64,000 nucleotides of DNA from Pyrinomonadaceae bacterium (GTDB lineage: Bacteria > Acidobacteriota > Blastocatellia > Pyrinomonadales > Pyrinomonadaceae), in assembly GCA_026129865.1 (NCBI GenBank), contig JAHCHG010000001.1, positions 496,001 through 560,000 of the forward strand, given 5' to 3'. Positions within the stretch are counted from its first letter, which is position 1. Each line of letters starts with the position of its first letter. The notes under the pieces were generated by a model. It was not told the DNA's origin and did not search any database. It was given only the letters and a program-made list of their open reading frames with translations. Both the position numbers and the translations under genes were made by a program. Of this stretch, positions 56,356 to 64,000 are shown piece after piece.

Positions 56356-56562
56356 ATGTCCAACTACACTGATCCAATCTGCGGAATGAGCGTTTCGCCC
56401 GAAACCGCCCAGGCAACCGCAGTTCGCAACGACGAAGTTTATTTCTTCTGCAGCAAACGCTGCAAACAATTGTTTTCGAATCAAACCTCTGAAAATCGGC
56501 GCCAAGGCGGTAAACAAACCGACAAAGACCTTGCGAAGAAGGCAACGAAAAAAGCCGATTGA
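56356..56562 (+). CDS. Free-standing YHS-domain metal-binding protein
   Basis: 68 residues. The YHS fold shows in DPICGMSVSPE (C9) and VYFFCSKRCKQLF (C31, C35), the same layout as the three YHS units in the ATPase at 57822. The last 25 residues are basic and disordered. It could be a small copper- or heavy-metal-binding protein or chaperone for the ATPase. AGGTGAG lies 5 nt before the ATG. The gene lies upstream of the MerR gene in the same direction, but 493 nt separate them, so co-transcription is not assured. Confidence 0.75.
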   Translation: MSNYTDPICGMSVSPETAQATAVRNDEVYFFCSKRCKQLFSNQTSENRRQGGKQTDKDLAKKATKKAD

Positions 56563-57055
56563 TCTTTTCCGATTCCCTGTCCTCAAAATTTCCGTCGCTG
56601 TTTCAAAAATTCGTATGAATAGATCTTCGCTCATTCGAAAAAGACGGCTGATGCTATCCGACCGTTCATCCCTTTATTTCAAACGCTCAAATTAAGGAAA
56701 GCTTTGAATTATTGATGGCTCGAGTACGGGAAGCGCATTTCAAAAGACGGCGTTGAAGCGAATTTGGAAAAAATTAAGAGACTGAATAGCGATCGGAAAC
56801 ATCTATCCCTGTCTTAGGTCGGATCGAGCCAACGAGGAAAGCAAGTTCTTCGATGCCTGAAGGCTTGAAAACTGTGCTGAGAAGTCGGTTTTCCCAACTA
56901 CTTTTGAGATGACACACGAAACCTAACAGATTTCTTTGCTCATTCTGGGACAAATATCCTTCGTCGCTTTGCACGCTTCAATGCCATTGATCATTTTATG
57001 CGTTCATACTGATAGAATGTCTTAGTTAGAGAATAATTAACCGCGAGATAAAATT
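56563..57055. other. Intergenic region without an identifiable gene
   Basis: 493 nt between the YHS gene and the MerR gene. The longest open frame is 66 codons on the minus strand (56774-56974), with no recognisable domain and no ribosome site. I see no tRNA, inverted repeat or terminator of note. It may be a decayed gene or a spacer. Confidence 0.4.
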
Positions 57056-57481
57056 ATGATGACCGCAGGTGCTTTGGCAAAGAAAATTGACGTACCCGTT
57101 TACACGGTGCGTCATTACACACGAATCGGGCTTTTGAAGCCGACACGCAATCCGGGAAACGGTTATAAGGTCTATAACTTTTCGGACGCAGTGCGGCTTC
57201 GCTTTATTATGGCGGCGAAAGATCTGGGATTTACGCTCGCGGAGATCTCGCACATTCTCGATAAAGCCAAACGCGGAAGTTCGCCGTGTCCGATGGTCAG
57301 AGAAATTGTCGAGCAGCGCATTGAAGAAAATAAAAAGAAGATACGCGAAATGCAGAAATTGCAAATGAAAATGGAAAAGTCGCTGGATGCCTGGACAGCG
57401 ATGGAAAACTCAATGCCGAACGGTGATTCGATCTGTCATTTGATCGAATCGGTTGCAGATGTTGAAAATAAAATTTTTTAA
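57056..57481 (+). CDS. MerR-family metal-responsive regulator
   Basis: 141 residues. An N-terminal winged helix-turn-helix (GALAKKIDVPVYTVRHYTRIGLLKP, residues 5-29) is followed by a long dimerisation helix and C-terminal metal site. C78 (SPCPMVRE) and C127 (DSICHLIE) are placed as in ZntR/PbrR/HmrR-like members, so a soft or divalent metal is the probable ligand. The divergence from CueR's CxGxxxxDCP loop argues against classifying it as CueR proper. A MerR-type promoter with a 20-bp spacer lies in front of the ATPase gene 340 nt downstream. Confidence 0.88.
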   Translation: MMTAGALAKKIDVPVYTVRHYTRIGLLKPTRNPGNGYKVYNFSDAVRLRFIMAAKDLGFTLAEISHILDKAKRGSSPCPMVREIVEQRIEENKKKIREMQKLQMKMEKSLDAWTAMENSMPNGDSICHLIESVADVENKIF

Positions 57482-57563
57482 ACAGTACGTCGGACAGCTT
57501 TTTGATTTTGTGAAATGTTTCCGAGTTTTATCTGGAGGATAGATAATTGTCGAATGCGCAGAC

Positions 57564-57669
57564 TTTAGCCAAATTATCAAAATAAACATCGGTCATCCGA
57601 ATAGCTTTATCGGCAATTCGGCTAAAGCCCTATATTCATTGATTTGCAAGTCCGCGAGTTAAAACTCGC
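57564..57669. repeat. Cluster of short inverted repeats
   Basis: TTTAGCCAAATT (57564-57575) and AATTCGGCTAAA (57615-57626) are 12-nt reverse complements with one mismatch. A separate palindrome GCGAGTTAAAACTCGC lies at 57654-57669. They fill much of the 340-nt spacer between the MerR gene and copA. They look like REP-type debris. No open frame or T-run accompanies them. Confidence 0.45.
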
Positions 57670-57730
57670 CGCATTTTAAAAAAATTTGTCCGAACTGTTG
57701 ATAAGTTTTTCGAAAAACTTAAACGAGTCC

Positions 57731-57762
57731 TTGACCTGACACTTACTGACAGGCTGTAAATT
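57731..57762 (+). promoter_or_regulatory. MerR-type promoter with operator dyad for the copper ATPase
   Basis: TTGACC (57731-57736), 20-bp spacer, TAAATT (57757-57762). The unusually long spacer is the hallmark of MerR-activated promoters. Within it a dyad CCTGACA (57735-57741) and TGACAGG (57747-57753) has a 5-nt centre and one mismatched position, in the place where MerR proteins bind. The nearest MerR gene ends 249 nt upstream. Confidence 0.7.
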
Positions 57763-57821
57763 GTATTTGATAGGTTGGAAAGAGGTTCCGACCGACGAAA
57801 AATTGAAACGAGAGTCCGATT

Positions 57822-60632
57822 ATGAAAAATTCAAAGACAAAATCCGAACAGTTCATCGATCCGATCTGCGGTATGACGGTAACGCCTGAATCCGCAGCCG
57901 CAAGCGTCGAACACGATGGCGAAACAATTTACTTCTGTGCCGTTAGCTGCAAGGAAAAGTTCGTTGCCAAAATCGCGAATCCGGATAAAGCGACATCTCC
58001 AATACAGATCAGCCGCGGCAAACCGGCGTTTGAAAAGACCGAAAAAACTTATATTGATCCGATCTGCGGAATGACGGTAACCCCGGAGAACGCCGCGGCA
58101 AGTTACGATCCGCCCGGCGGCGGTGAAACCGTTTATTTCTGTGCAGAAGGATGCAAAACGAAATATCTTTCGCAAATCCAAAACGGAAGCGGAAAAATTT
58201 CGGATGCAAAGCCGGCAAATGTTCAAGAACAACACGGCGAAAAAGTCGTTTCGCACGGCGAGATGAAAGCGGCGCCGGACGGCGAACATATCGACCCGGT
58301 TTGCGGAATGTCGGTCGCGCCTGCAACGGCAGCAGGAAGTTTTGAATTTGAAAACGAAACGTATTATTTCTGTTCGAAAGGCTGCATTACAAAATTTCGG
58401 CAAAATCCCGGAAGTTTTCTCGAAGAAAAAGAGCAGGAAAAGCTCGAAGCGCAGAGCGAAGGTACGGAATATACTTGTCCGATGCATCCGGAAATCGTCC
58501 AGATCGGTCCCGGAAGCTGCCCGATCTGCGGAATGGCTCTGGAGCCGAAAGTAATCTCATTGGACGATACGCCCGATCCTGAATTTATCGATATGAAACG
58601 CAGATTTTGGATATCTGCCGTTTTTACGTTCCCCGTTTTTGTTCTTGCAATGGCGGAAATGCTGCCGGGTTTCCATCAATTCATTTCTGCGAAAACTTCG
58701 CTCTGGGTCCAATTCGTTCTGGCAACTCCGGTTGTGCTTTGGGGCGGATTTCCGTTTTTTCAAAGGGCTGTCGCTTCGGTCAAAAATGTCAGCCCGAATA
58801 TGTTTACGCTGATCGCTATGGGAACCGGTGCGGCTTACATTTACAGCCTGGTCGCATTGTTCTTTCCGCAGGTTTTTCCCGTTTCAATGCTCGATCCGCA
58901 TTCGAATCTGATCGCCGTTTATTTTGAAGCGGCAGCCGTTATCACAACACTCGTTCTGCTCGGGCAGGTGCTGGAACTGCGCGCAAGGAATCAGACGTCT
59001 TCGGCGATCAAGGAACTTTTAGGTCTTGCTCCAGAAACTGCAATCGTCGTTTTTGAAGACGGAACGGAAGAAGAAATATCGCTCAAAGACGTGCAGATCG
59101 GTGCAACTCTGCGCGTAAAAGCGAATGAAAAAATTCCAGTTGACGGCGTAATTATCGAAGGTCAGACCAATGTCGACGAATCGATGGTAACCGGCGAATC
59201 GATTCCGGTGGAAAAAACAACCGGCGACAAAATTATCGGCGGAACGATCAACGGCAACCGCGGTTTTATGATGAAAGCCGAAAATGTCGGAAGCGACACT
59301 TTATTAGCGCAGATTGTCCGAATGGTCGGTGAAGCACAGCGTTCTCGAGCCCCGATCCAAAGACTTGTCGACGTTGTTTCGGCGTACTTTGTACCGGCGG
59401 TTATCGTCGTGGCGATTGTCGCCTTCGTTGTCTGGATGGCGCTCGGTTCGTTCACATACGCGCTTGTTGCGGCGGTTTCGGTGTTAATTATCGCCTGCCC
59501 GTGTGCGCTCGGTTTGGCAACGCCGATGTCGATCATGGTCGGCACGGGACGCGGTGCGAAAACGGGTGTTCTGGTCAAAAAGGCAGAAGCACTTGAAATT
59601 TTGGAAAAGGTCAATGCGATCGTCGTTGATAAAACAGGGACCTTGACGGAAGGCAAGCCGAAACTGCAAGCCGTAATGCCAAATTCCAAGTCTCAGATTT
59701 CAGAAAATGAACTATTGAAACTGGTCGCCTCTTTGGAAAGATCAAGCGAACATCCGCTTGCCGATGCGATCGTCGAAGGCGCTAGAGAAAAAGGAATCGA
59801 GTTTGCAAATGTCGAAGATTTTGAATCGGTTACGGGCAAAGGAATTTTTGGGAAAGTATCAGGCAAACGAGTTGTCATCGGAAATGAGGATTTCATAACC
59901 GCCGAGACGCAGAGACACAAAGAAAAGAATATTTCTGAAAACAAACCAAAAGAAAACTCAGCGTCTCAAGGTCTCAGCGGTGAACTTTTATCTAAAGCCA
60001 ATGAATTGAGAACCGAAGGTCAAACCGTGATGTTTGCTGCGGTTGAAGGCGAATTTGCAGGGCTCATCGGCGTTGCCGATTCGGTTAAAGAGTCCGCAAA
60101 ACATGCGATCGACGAACTGCACCGGCAAAATATCGAGGTCATAATGATGACCGGCGACAACGCTAAAACCGCCGAAGCAGTTGCGAAAAAATTGAATATA
60201 GATCAGGTTTTCGCCGATGTTCTTCCGGAACAAAAAGCCGAAAAGGTAAAGGAACTGCAGGCGCAGGGAAAGATCGTTGCAATGGCTGGCGACGGAGTGA
60301 ACGACGCTCCCGCTCTTGCTCAGGCACAGGTCGGAATTGCGATGGGAACGGGCACCGATGTTGCGATGGAATCGGCTGATATAACTCTGCTCAAGGGCGA
60401 TCTACGCGGAATCGTCAAAGCCAAAAAATTAAGCGAAGCGACAATGAGCAACATTCGACAAAATCTGTTCTTCGCATTTATCTATAATTTGGTAGGCGTG
60501 CCGATCGCTGCGGGCGTGCTGTATCCGTTCCTGGGAATATTGCTGTCGCCGATGATCGCCAGCGCGGCGATGACATTCAGTTCCGTCTCCGTCATCATGA
60601 ACGCGCTTCGGTTAAGAAATCTGAAGTTTTAA
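57822..60632 (+). CDS. copA: P1B-type heavy-metal/copper ATPase with three N-terminal YHS domains
   Basis: 936-residue inner-membrane metal efflux pump. Three YHS domains come first (about 12-52, 78-117, 157-199; each DPxCGMxV plus YFC...C), then a heavy-metal-binding domain (about 216-243, CPMHPEI and CPICGMAL). The pump core follows: helices from about 260, an actuator domain with GESIP, the metal-binding CPC motif (C559-P-C561), phosphorylated D603 in DKTGTLTEG, and GDGVNDAP at 823-830. No HMA (GMxCxxC) domain is present. CPC predicts copper or silver. About 28 residues after NEDFI (from residue 693) are repeat-derived. A MerR-type promoter precedes it. Confidence 0.92.
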   Translation: MKNSKTKSEQFIDPICGMTVTPESAAASVEHDGETIYFCAVSCKEKFVAKIANPDKATSPIQISRGKPAFEKTEKTYIDPICGMTVTPENAAASYDPPGGGETVYFCAEGCKTKYLSQIQNGSGKISDAKPANVQEQHGEKVVSHGEMKAAPDGEHIDPVCGMSVAPATAAGSFEFENETYYFCSKGCITKFRQNPGSFLEEKEQEKLEAQSEGTEYTCPMHPEIVQIGPGSCPICGMALEPKVISLDDTPDPEFIDMKRRFWISAVFTFPVFVLAMAEMLPGFHQFISAKTSLWVQFVLATPVVLWGGFPFFQRAVASVKNVSPNMFTLIAMGTGAAYIYSLVALFFPQVFPVSMLDPHSNLIAVYFEAAAVITTLVLLGQVLELRARNQTSSAIKELLGLAPETAIVVFEDGTEEEISLKDVQIGATLRVKANEKIPVDGVIIEGQTNVDESMVTGESIPVEKTTGDKIIGGTINGNRGFMMKAENVGSDTLLAQIVRMVGEAQRSRAPIQRLVDVVSAYFVPAVIVVAIVAFVVWMALGSFTYALVAAVSVLIIACPCALGLATPMSIMVGTGRGAKTGVLVKKAEALEILEKVNAIVVDKTGTLTEGKPKLQAVMPNSKSQISENELLKLVASLERSSEHPLADAIVEGAREKGIEFANVEDFESVTGKGIFGKVSGKRVVIGNEDFITAETQRHKEKNISENKPKENSASQGLSGELLSKANELRTEGQTVMFAAVEGEFAGLIGVADSVKESAKHAIDELHRQNIEVIMMTGDNAKTAEAVAKKLNIDQVFADVLPEQKAEKVKELQAQGKIVAMAGDGVNDAPALAQAQVGIAMGTGTDVAMESADITLLKGDLRGIVKAKKLSEATMSNIRQNLFFAFIYNLVGVPIAAGVLYPFLGILLSPMIASAAMTFSSVSVIMNALRLRNLKF
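59898..59981. repeat. Palindromic element inserted in frame in copA
   Basis: The arms 59898-59918 (ACCGCCGAGACGCAGAGACA plus C) and 59961-59981 (GCGTCTCAAGGTCTCAGCGG plus T) are reverse complements at 16 of 21 positions. The loop is AT-rich (about 42 nt). The element adds about 28 codons (reading [10 protein letters not shown]... to ...GLSGE) between two conserved parts of the ATP-binding domain. AETQR-type peptides are familiar to me as translations of a dispersed palindromic repeat found in many bacterial genomes, from memory only. Confidence 0.75.
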
Positions 60633-60762
60633 GCAAAGCTCGCGACCTCCAATGGGGCAGAAACGCGCGCGCAAGCAAGCGTGCGACAACTGCGGCATCC
60701 GCCGACGTGGAATGTCTAATTGTTTCACGCGTCGTAAATTCGGTACTTTTCAAGAGCAATTT

Positions 60763-61707
60763 ATGAGCAATAAAAATATAGCATTGGCAATCCATGGAGG
60801 CGCGGGGACGATCCTCCGGTCCGAGATGACGCCGGAACTCGAGGCGGAATACCGCACCGGACTTCAGAACGCGTTACAAGCCGGATGGAATATTCTTCAA
60901 AGTGACGGCAGTTCGCTTGATGCCGTCGAAGCGGCTGTTGTTCAGCTTGAAAATTTTCACCTATTTAATGCCGGTCGGGGTGCGGTTTTTACCCACGAAG
61001 GCAAGAACGAGATGGATGCGGCGATAATGGACGGCAGCTCGCTCGACGCGGGTGCCGTTGCGTTTGTAAAAAACGTGAAAAATCCGATCAAACTCGCGCG
61101 GTTAGTGATGGAAAGAACGGAACATATACTGCTCGGAGGCAGCGGAGCGAACGAGTTCGCAGCGGAAATGAAGGTCGAGTTTGAGCCGGACGAATATTTT
61201 TTCACCGACTTCCGCTACGAACAATTTCTCAAGGCTAAAAAAGAAGGCGTGGTTCAGCTCGACCATTCCGTTGAAGGTCCATCGGAAAAAACTAAACCGA
61301 TCGGCACGGTCGGCGCCGTTGCATGCGATTCGAACGGCGACCTTGCAGCAGCAACTTCCACCGGCGGAATGACGAATAAAAAATTCGGACGCATCGGCGA
61401 CACCGCGATTATCGGCGCGGGAACATACGCCGATAACGCTTCCTGCGCCGTTTCCTGCACGGGACACGGCGAATATTTTATGAAAGCGGCGACCGCTTAT
61501 GACGTTTCAGCACGAATGAAATACAAAGGATTATCTCTGGAACACGCCGCCCTGGAATCGGTTGACAGACTAACCGCCATCGGCGGCGAAGGCGGTTTGA
61601 TCGCGGTTGATGCCCGCGGAAACCTTACACTTCCGTTTAATTCGGATGGAATGTACCGCGGGTTCGCCGCGGACGGAAGATTCGTCATAAAAATCTACAA
61701 TGATTAG
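60763..61707 (+). CDS. Isoaspartyl peptidase / L-asparaginase (Ntn-hydrolase, type 2)
   Basis: About 314 residues from the ATG at 60763 (MSNKNIALAIHGGAG); a longer frame back to 60652 has no ribosome site. The fold is clear: HGGAG at 11-15, GRGAVFT near 71-77, and the autoproteolysis and nucleophile site T182 in PIGTVGAVA, with GDLAAATSTGG behind it. The enzyme matures by self-cleavage into two chains and hydrolyses beta-aspartyl dipeptides and asparagine. It is convergent with cphA, so it may cleave the beta-aspartyl-arginine dipeptides released from cyanophycin. Confidence 0.9.
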   Translation: MSNKNIALAIHGGAGTILRSEMTPELEAEYRTGLQNALQAGWNILQSDGSSLDAVEAAVVQLENFHLFNAGRGAVFTHEGKNEMDAAIMDGSSLDAGAVAFVKNVKNPIKLARLVMERTEHILLGGSGANEFAAEMKVEFEPDEYFFTDFRYEQFLKAKKEGVVQLDHSVEGPSEKTKPIGTVGAVACDSNGDLAAATSTGGMTNKKFGRIGDTAIIGAGTYADNASCAVSCTGHGEYFMKAATAYDVSARMKYKGLSLEHAALESVDRLTAIGGEGGLIAVDARGNLTLPFNSDGMYRGFAADGRFVIKIYND

Positions 61708-61750
61708 ATATTTTTTAAATTAAAAAAAGTAACTGAGTAAAAACTGCAGA

Positions 61751-64000
61751 TTATTTTTCCATTTCCATTTCATCGCGGTATTGATCTACCAGTTCGATAT
61801 CTTTGCTCACCGTATCCGCCAAAATCACCACGAGTTCATCTTTTTGCGCGTCGTCAAACGCCGTGAATATTGCCTCTTTGGACTCTTCAATGAACTGAAG
61901 GTCGATCTTTCGCCCGCTTTCCTTGACGCCCTGTTCCAGAAGGTTAAACACTTCTTCCTGCGTCCTTCCGCGAAGGTAATTTCCGCGGCGGATTATCAGC
62001 TTATCGAACGTTTCCGCCGTAAGGCGACCCATTTCACTTAGATCTTCATCGCGCCTGTCGCCGACACCGCTCAATATTCCGGTAAGCTTGGAACTGTTCA
62101 AATTTTTGATGAATTTGCTCAAACCCTTAAAGCCTTCGGGATTATGTGCAAAATCCATAAGAACATGAAAATCGCGAATTTCAACGATATTCAAACGTCC
62201 GGGCGTTTGCGCGGTTGACGGAGTAAAGGTCGTCAACCCGACCCGAATATCCTCGAGCGAAACTCCGTGAACAAACGCCGCGAGCGTCGCCGCCAGAACG
62301 TTCTGGATCATAAATTCGGCTTTTCCGCCGAACGTCAGCGGGATATTGATAACCTTTTCGACCCTGACCTTCCAATGACCTTTCAAAATAGTGATAAAAC
62401 CGTTTTCAAAAACGCAGGAAACACGCCCGCGTTTTGCCTGCCGCTGAATGTTGGGATGATTTTCATCCATCGAAAAATAAACAAGATGCCCGTCAACCAT
62501 TTCCTTCATCTGGTACACAAGCTCATCTTCGGCATTTAGAACTGCGTAGCCTTTTTTTGAAACCGATCTTGGAACGACCGATTTTACGCGCGCCAGATCT
62601 TCCAGCGTATTTACGTCCTTCATTCCAAGATGATCGGACGCGATATTCGTTACAACTCCGACATCACAATGGTCAAATCCCAGACCGGCACGAATGATGC
62701 CGCCGCGCGCAGTTTCCAGAACCGCAACTTCCACGGTCGGATCGCGCAGAACAAGCTGTGCCGAGATCGGTCCGGTATTATCGCCCGTAACGATCTGATT
62801 GTTGCCGATATAAGTTCCGTCGGTTGTTGTAAAACCGACCGTTTTTCCGCTGTTCTTCAAAATATGAGCGATCAAACGCGTCGTTGTCGTCTTTCCGTTC
62901 GTACCGGTGATAGCAAAGATCGGAATTCGCGAAGAAACTCCCGGCGGAAAAAGCATATCGATAACATGTTCAGCGACATTCCGACCGATTCCCTCGCTCG
63001 GCGATAAATGCATACGAAATCCGGGAGCAGCGTTTACCTCGATAATTCCTCCGCCGTTCTCGGTCAAAGGTTCGCTGACATTCGGCGCAATGACATCTAT
63101 TCCGGCAATGTCGAGCCCGATGATCCTTGCGATCCGTTCAAACAAAAATTTGTTTTCCGGATGAATCTCATCGGTTCTGTCGATCGCCGTTCCGCCGGTT
63201 GAAATGTTCGCTGTCGTCTTAAGGTTAAGGACTTCATCCTTGGCGAGAACAGATTCCAGCGAATGATTTTTCGCCTTTATCAGCCTTTCCGTTTGCTGAT
63301 CGATCGAGATCTGCGTCAACACATTTTCATGCCCGTAACCGCGCCGCGGATCGGCATTTGTTTTGTCGATCAATTCCCGGATCGTCGAACTTCCGTCGCC
63401 GACAATATGCGCCGGAAGCCTTTCCGCAACCGCGATCAGCCGGTTGTTTACGACAAGTGCGCGAAAATCGGACCCGATCAGCTGTTTTTCAACGATGATC
63501 CAACGGGAATATTCCTTCGCTTTTACAAAAGCGTTTTTTGCATCTTCCAGAGTTTCAATGCCGATCGTCGCACCTTTACCATGATTTCCGTCGAGCGGCT
63601 TAATAACGACGGGAAAACCGACGCGGTCGACGGTTCTTTCAAGATCTTCTTCGTCGCGAATTTCGTAACCGGTCGGCACCGGAACGCCCATTTGTCCGAG
63701 CAGGTTTTTCGTTGCGGCTTTGTCGCCTGCGATATCGACAGAGATCATGTTCGTATTCGACGTCGTCGTCGCCTGTATTCGTTTTTGGTGGATTCCGTAA
63801 CCTAGCTGAACAAGCGATTGATCGTTTAGCCGAATGTACGGAATGTCGCGCGAATCGGCTTCTTCTACGATCGAACCGGTTGACGGACCAAAACGAACAT
63901 CTTCACGGATCTCGCGCATTTCCTGAACATCGCGTTCAAGCTTTGCCCTGATCTTTTCGATATCGGTATTTTCTGCAAGGTCGAGAAACAATCTAACTGC
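61751..64000 (-). CDS. cphA: Cyanophycin synthetase, C-terminal part (cut by window edge)
   Basis: 750 residues of an enzyme usually around 870-900 long; the reading frame stays open through base 64000 (AVRLFLDLAENTD), so the N-terminal part lies outside. It makes the polymer of aspartate with arginine side chains. An ATP-grasp domain (VIKPLDGNHGKGATIG, EVNAAPGFRMHL) is followed by a Mur-ligase-like domain with the P-loop GTNGKTTTTR, GDNTGPIS and MDFAHNPEG. It is convergent with the asparaginase gene. Confidence 0.95.
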   Translation of the reverse strand, partial: AVRLFLDLAENTDIEKIRAKLERDVQEMREIREDVRFGPSTGSIVEEADSRDIPYIRLNDQSLVQLGYGIHQKRIQATTTSNTNMISVDIAGDKAATKNLLGQMGVPVPTGYEIRDEEDLERTVDRVGFPVVIKPLDGNHGKGATIGIETLEDAKNAFVKAKEYSRWIIVEKQLIGSDFRALVVNNRLIAVAERLPAHIVGDGSSTIRELIDKTNADPRRGYGHENVLTQISIDQQTERLIKAKNHSLESVLAKDEVLNLKTTANISTGGTAIDRTDEIHPENKFLFERIARIIGLDIAGIDVIAPNVSEPLTENGGGIIEVNAAPGFRMHLSPSEGIGRNVAEHVIDMLFPPGVSSRIPIFAITGTNGKTTTTRLIAHILKNSGKTVGFTTTDGTYIGNNQIVTGDNTGPISAQLVLRDPTVEVAVLETARGGIIRAGLGFDHCDVGVVTNIASDHLGMKDVNTLEDLARVKSVVPRSVSKKGYAVLNAEDELVYQMKEMVDGHLVYFSMDENHPNIQRQAKRGRVSCVFENGFITILKGHWKVRVEKVINIPLTFGGKAEFMIQNVLAATLAAFVHGVSLEDIRVGLTTFTPSTAQTPGRLNIVEIRDFHVLMDFAHNPEGFKGLSKFIKNLNSSKLTGILSGVGDRRDEDLSEMGRLTAETFDKLIIRRGNYLRGRTQEEVFNLLEQGVKESGRKIDLQFIEESKEAIFTAFDDAQKDELVVILADTVSKDIELVDQYRDEMEMEK

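Noticed and set aside
56774..56974. A 66-codon minus-strand frame in the spacer before the MerR gene
   Set aside because: No domain, start signal or conserved motif could be recognised; kept only as part of the intergenic note.
60595..60795. A minus-strand open frame whose start resembles a GNAT acetyltransferase N-terminus
   Set aside because: The resemblance covers only about 25 residues, the frame then runs antisense into the 3' end of copA and ends without the acetyl-CoA motif, and there is no ribosome site.

Overview
The window looks like chromosomal DNA from a Gram-negative, free-living heterotroph, most likely an Acidobacteriota member of the Blastocatellia/Pyrinomonadaceae type. This is inferred from gene content: a long secreted delta-60/FG-GAP repeat protein, a TonB receptor with a carboxypeptidase-regulatory-like N-terminus, an S10 serine carboxypeptidase, an EF-G-like paralogue, many SD-led TTG starts, moderate GC with AT-rich spacers, and several families of short palindromic repeats. 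No rRNA, tRNA, CRISPR array, phage or intact insertion sequence was seen.

Layout. 1-5.9 kb: ftsH (partial) and tilS on the minus strand, divergent from a TonB-C/SLH protein, a queuosine-precursor transporter and recG. 6.1-11.1 kb: two tandem RsmD-type methyltransferases, an EamA transporter ending inside a REP-like repeat, aroC, and purD facing them. 11.3-18.0 kb: a zinc-ribbon protein, then a minus-strand block of an APC permease, a predicted ~90-nt structured RNA, a matrixin-like protease coupled to a tiny membrane protein, a polysaccharide-export protein, a CxxC mini-protein and a coiled-coil membrane protein. 18.2-31.6 kb: small basic proteins, an MBL hydrolase, an SDR, a DUF2490 barrel, an NtrB-like kinase, a glycine-zipper protein, an amidohydrolase pair in which the second lacks the metal ligands, a VTT membrane protein, an S10 peptidase and MogA. 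31.6-37.9 kb: an EamA transporter, a PepSY protein and siderophore receptor behind a Fur-box-like site, and a SatD-like/DUF3307 pair behind a duplicated operator-like dyad. 38-53 kb: carB, TPR proteins, an anti-sigma-like protein, murB, a hybrid kinase, a REC-GGDEF-EAL protein and an EF-G-like GTPase. 53-64 kb: the 1010-aa repeat protein, a copper/heavy-metal module (free YHS protein, MerR regulator, CopA-type ATPase with three YHS domains), then an isoaspartyl peptidase/asparaginase convergent with cyanophycin synthetase (partial).

How the genes work together. Three small regulatory modules read clearly: (i) a Fur-box-like site, siderophore receptor and PepSY protein for iron; (ii) a MerR sensor, a 20-bp-spacer promoter with dyad and a P1B ATPase for copper-like metals; (iii) a SatD-like protein, DUF3307 membrane protein and twin dyads. 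The cphA/asparaginase neighbourhood fits storage and turnover of a nitrogen-rich polymer.

The most unusual pattern is the spread of palindromic repeats into genes. Two unrelated inverted-repeat elements sit in frame inside carB and copA and are translated as extra peptide. A third supplies the last residues and stop codon of a transporter gene. A fourth forms an inverted repeat just before the EF-G-like start. This resembles the logic of Rickettsia palindromic elements, here apparently from several repeat families in one genome.
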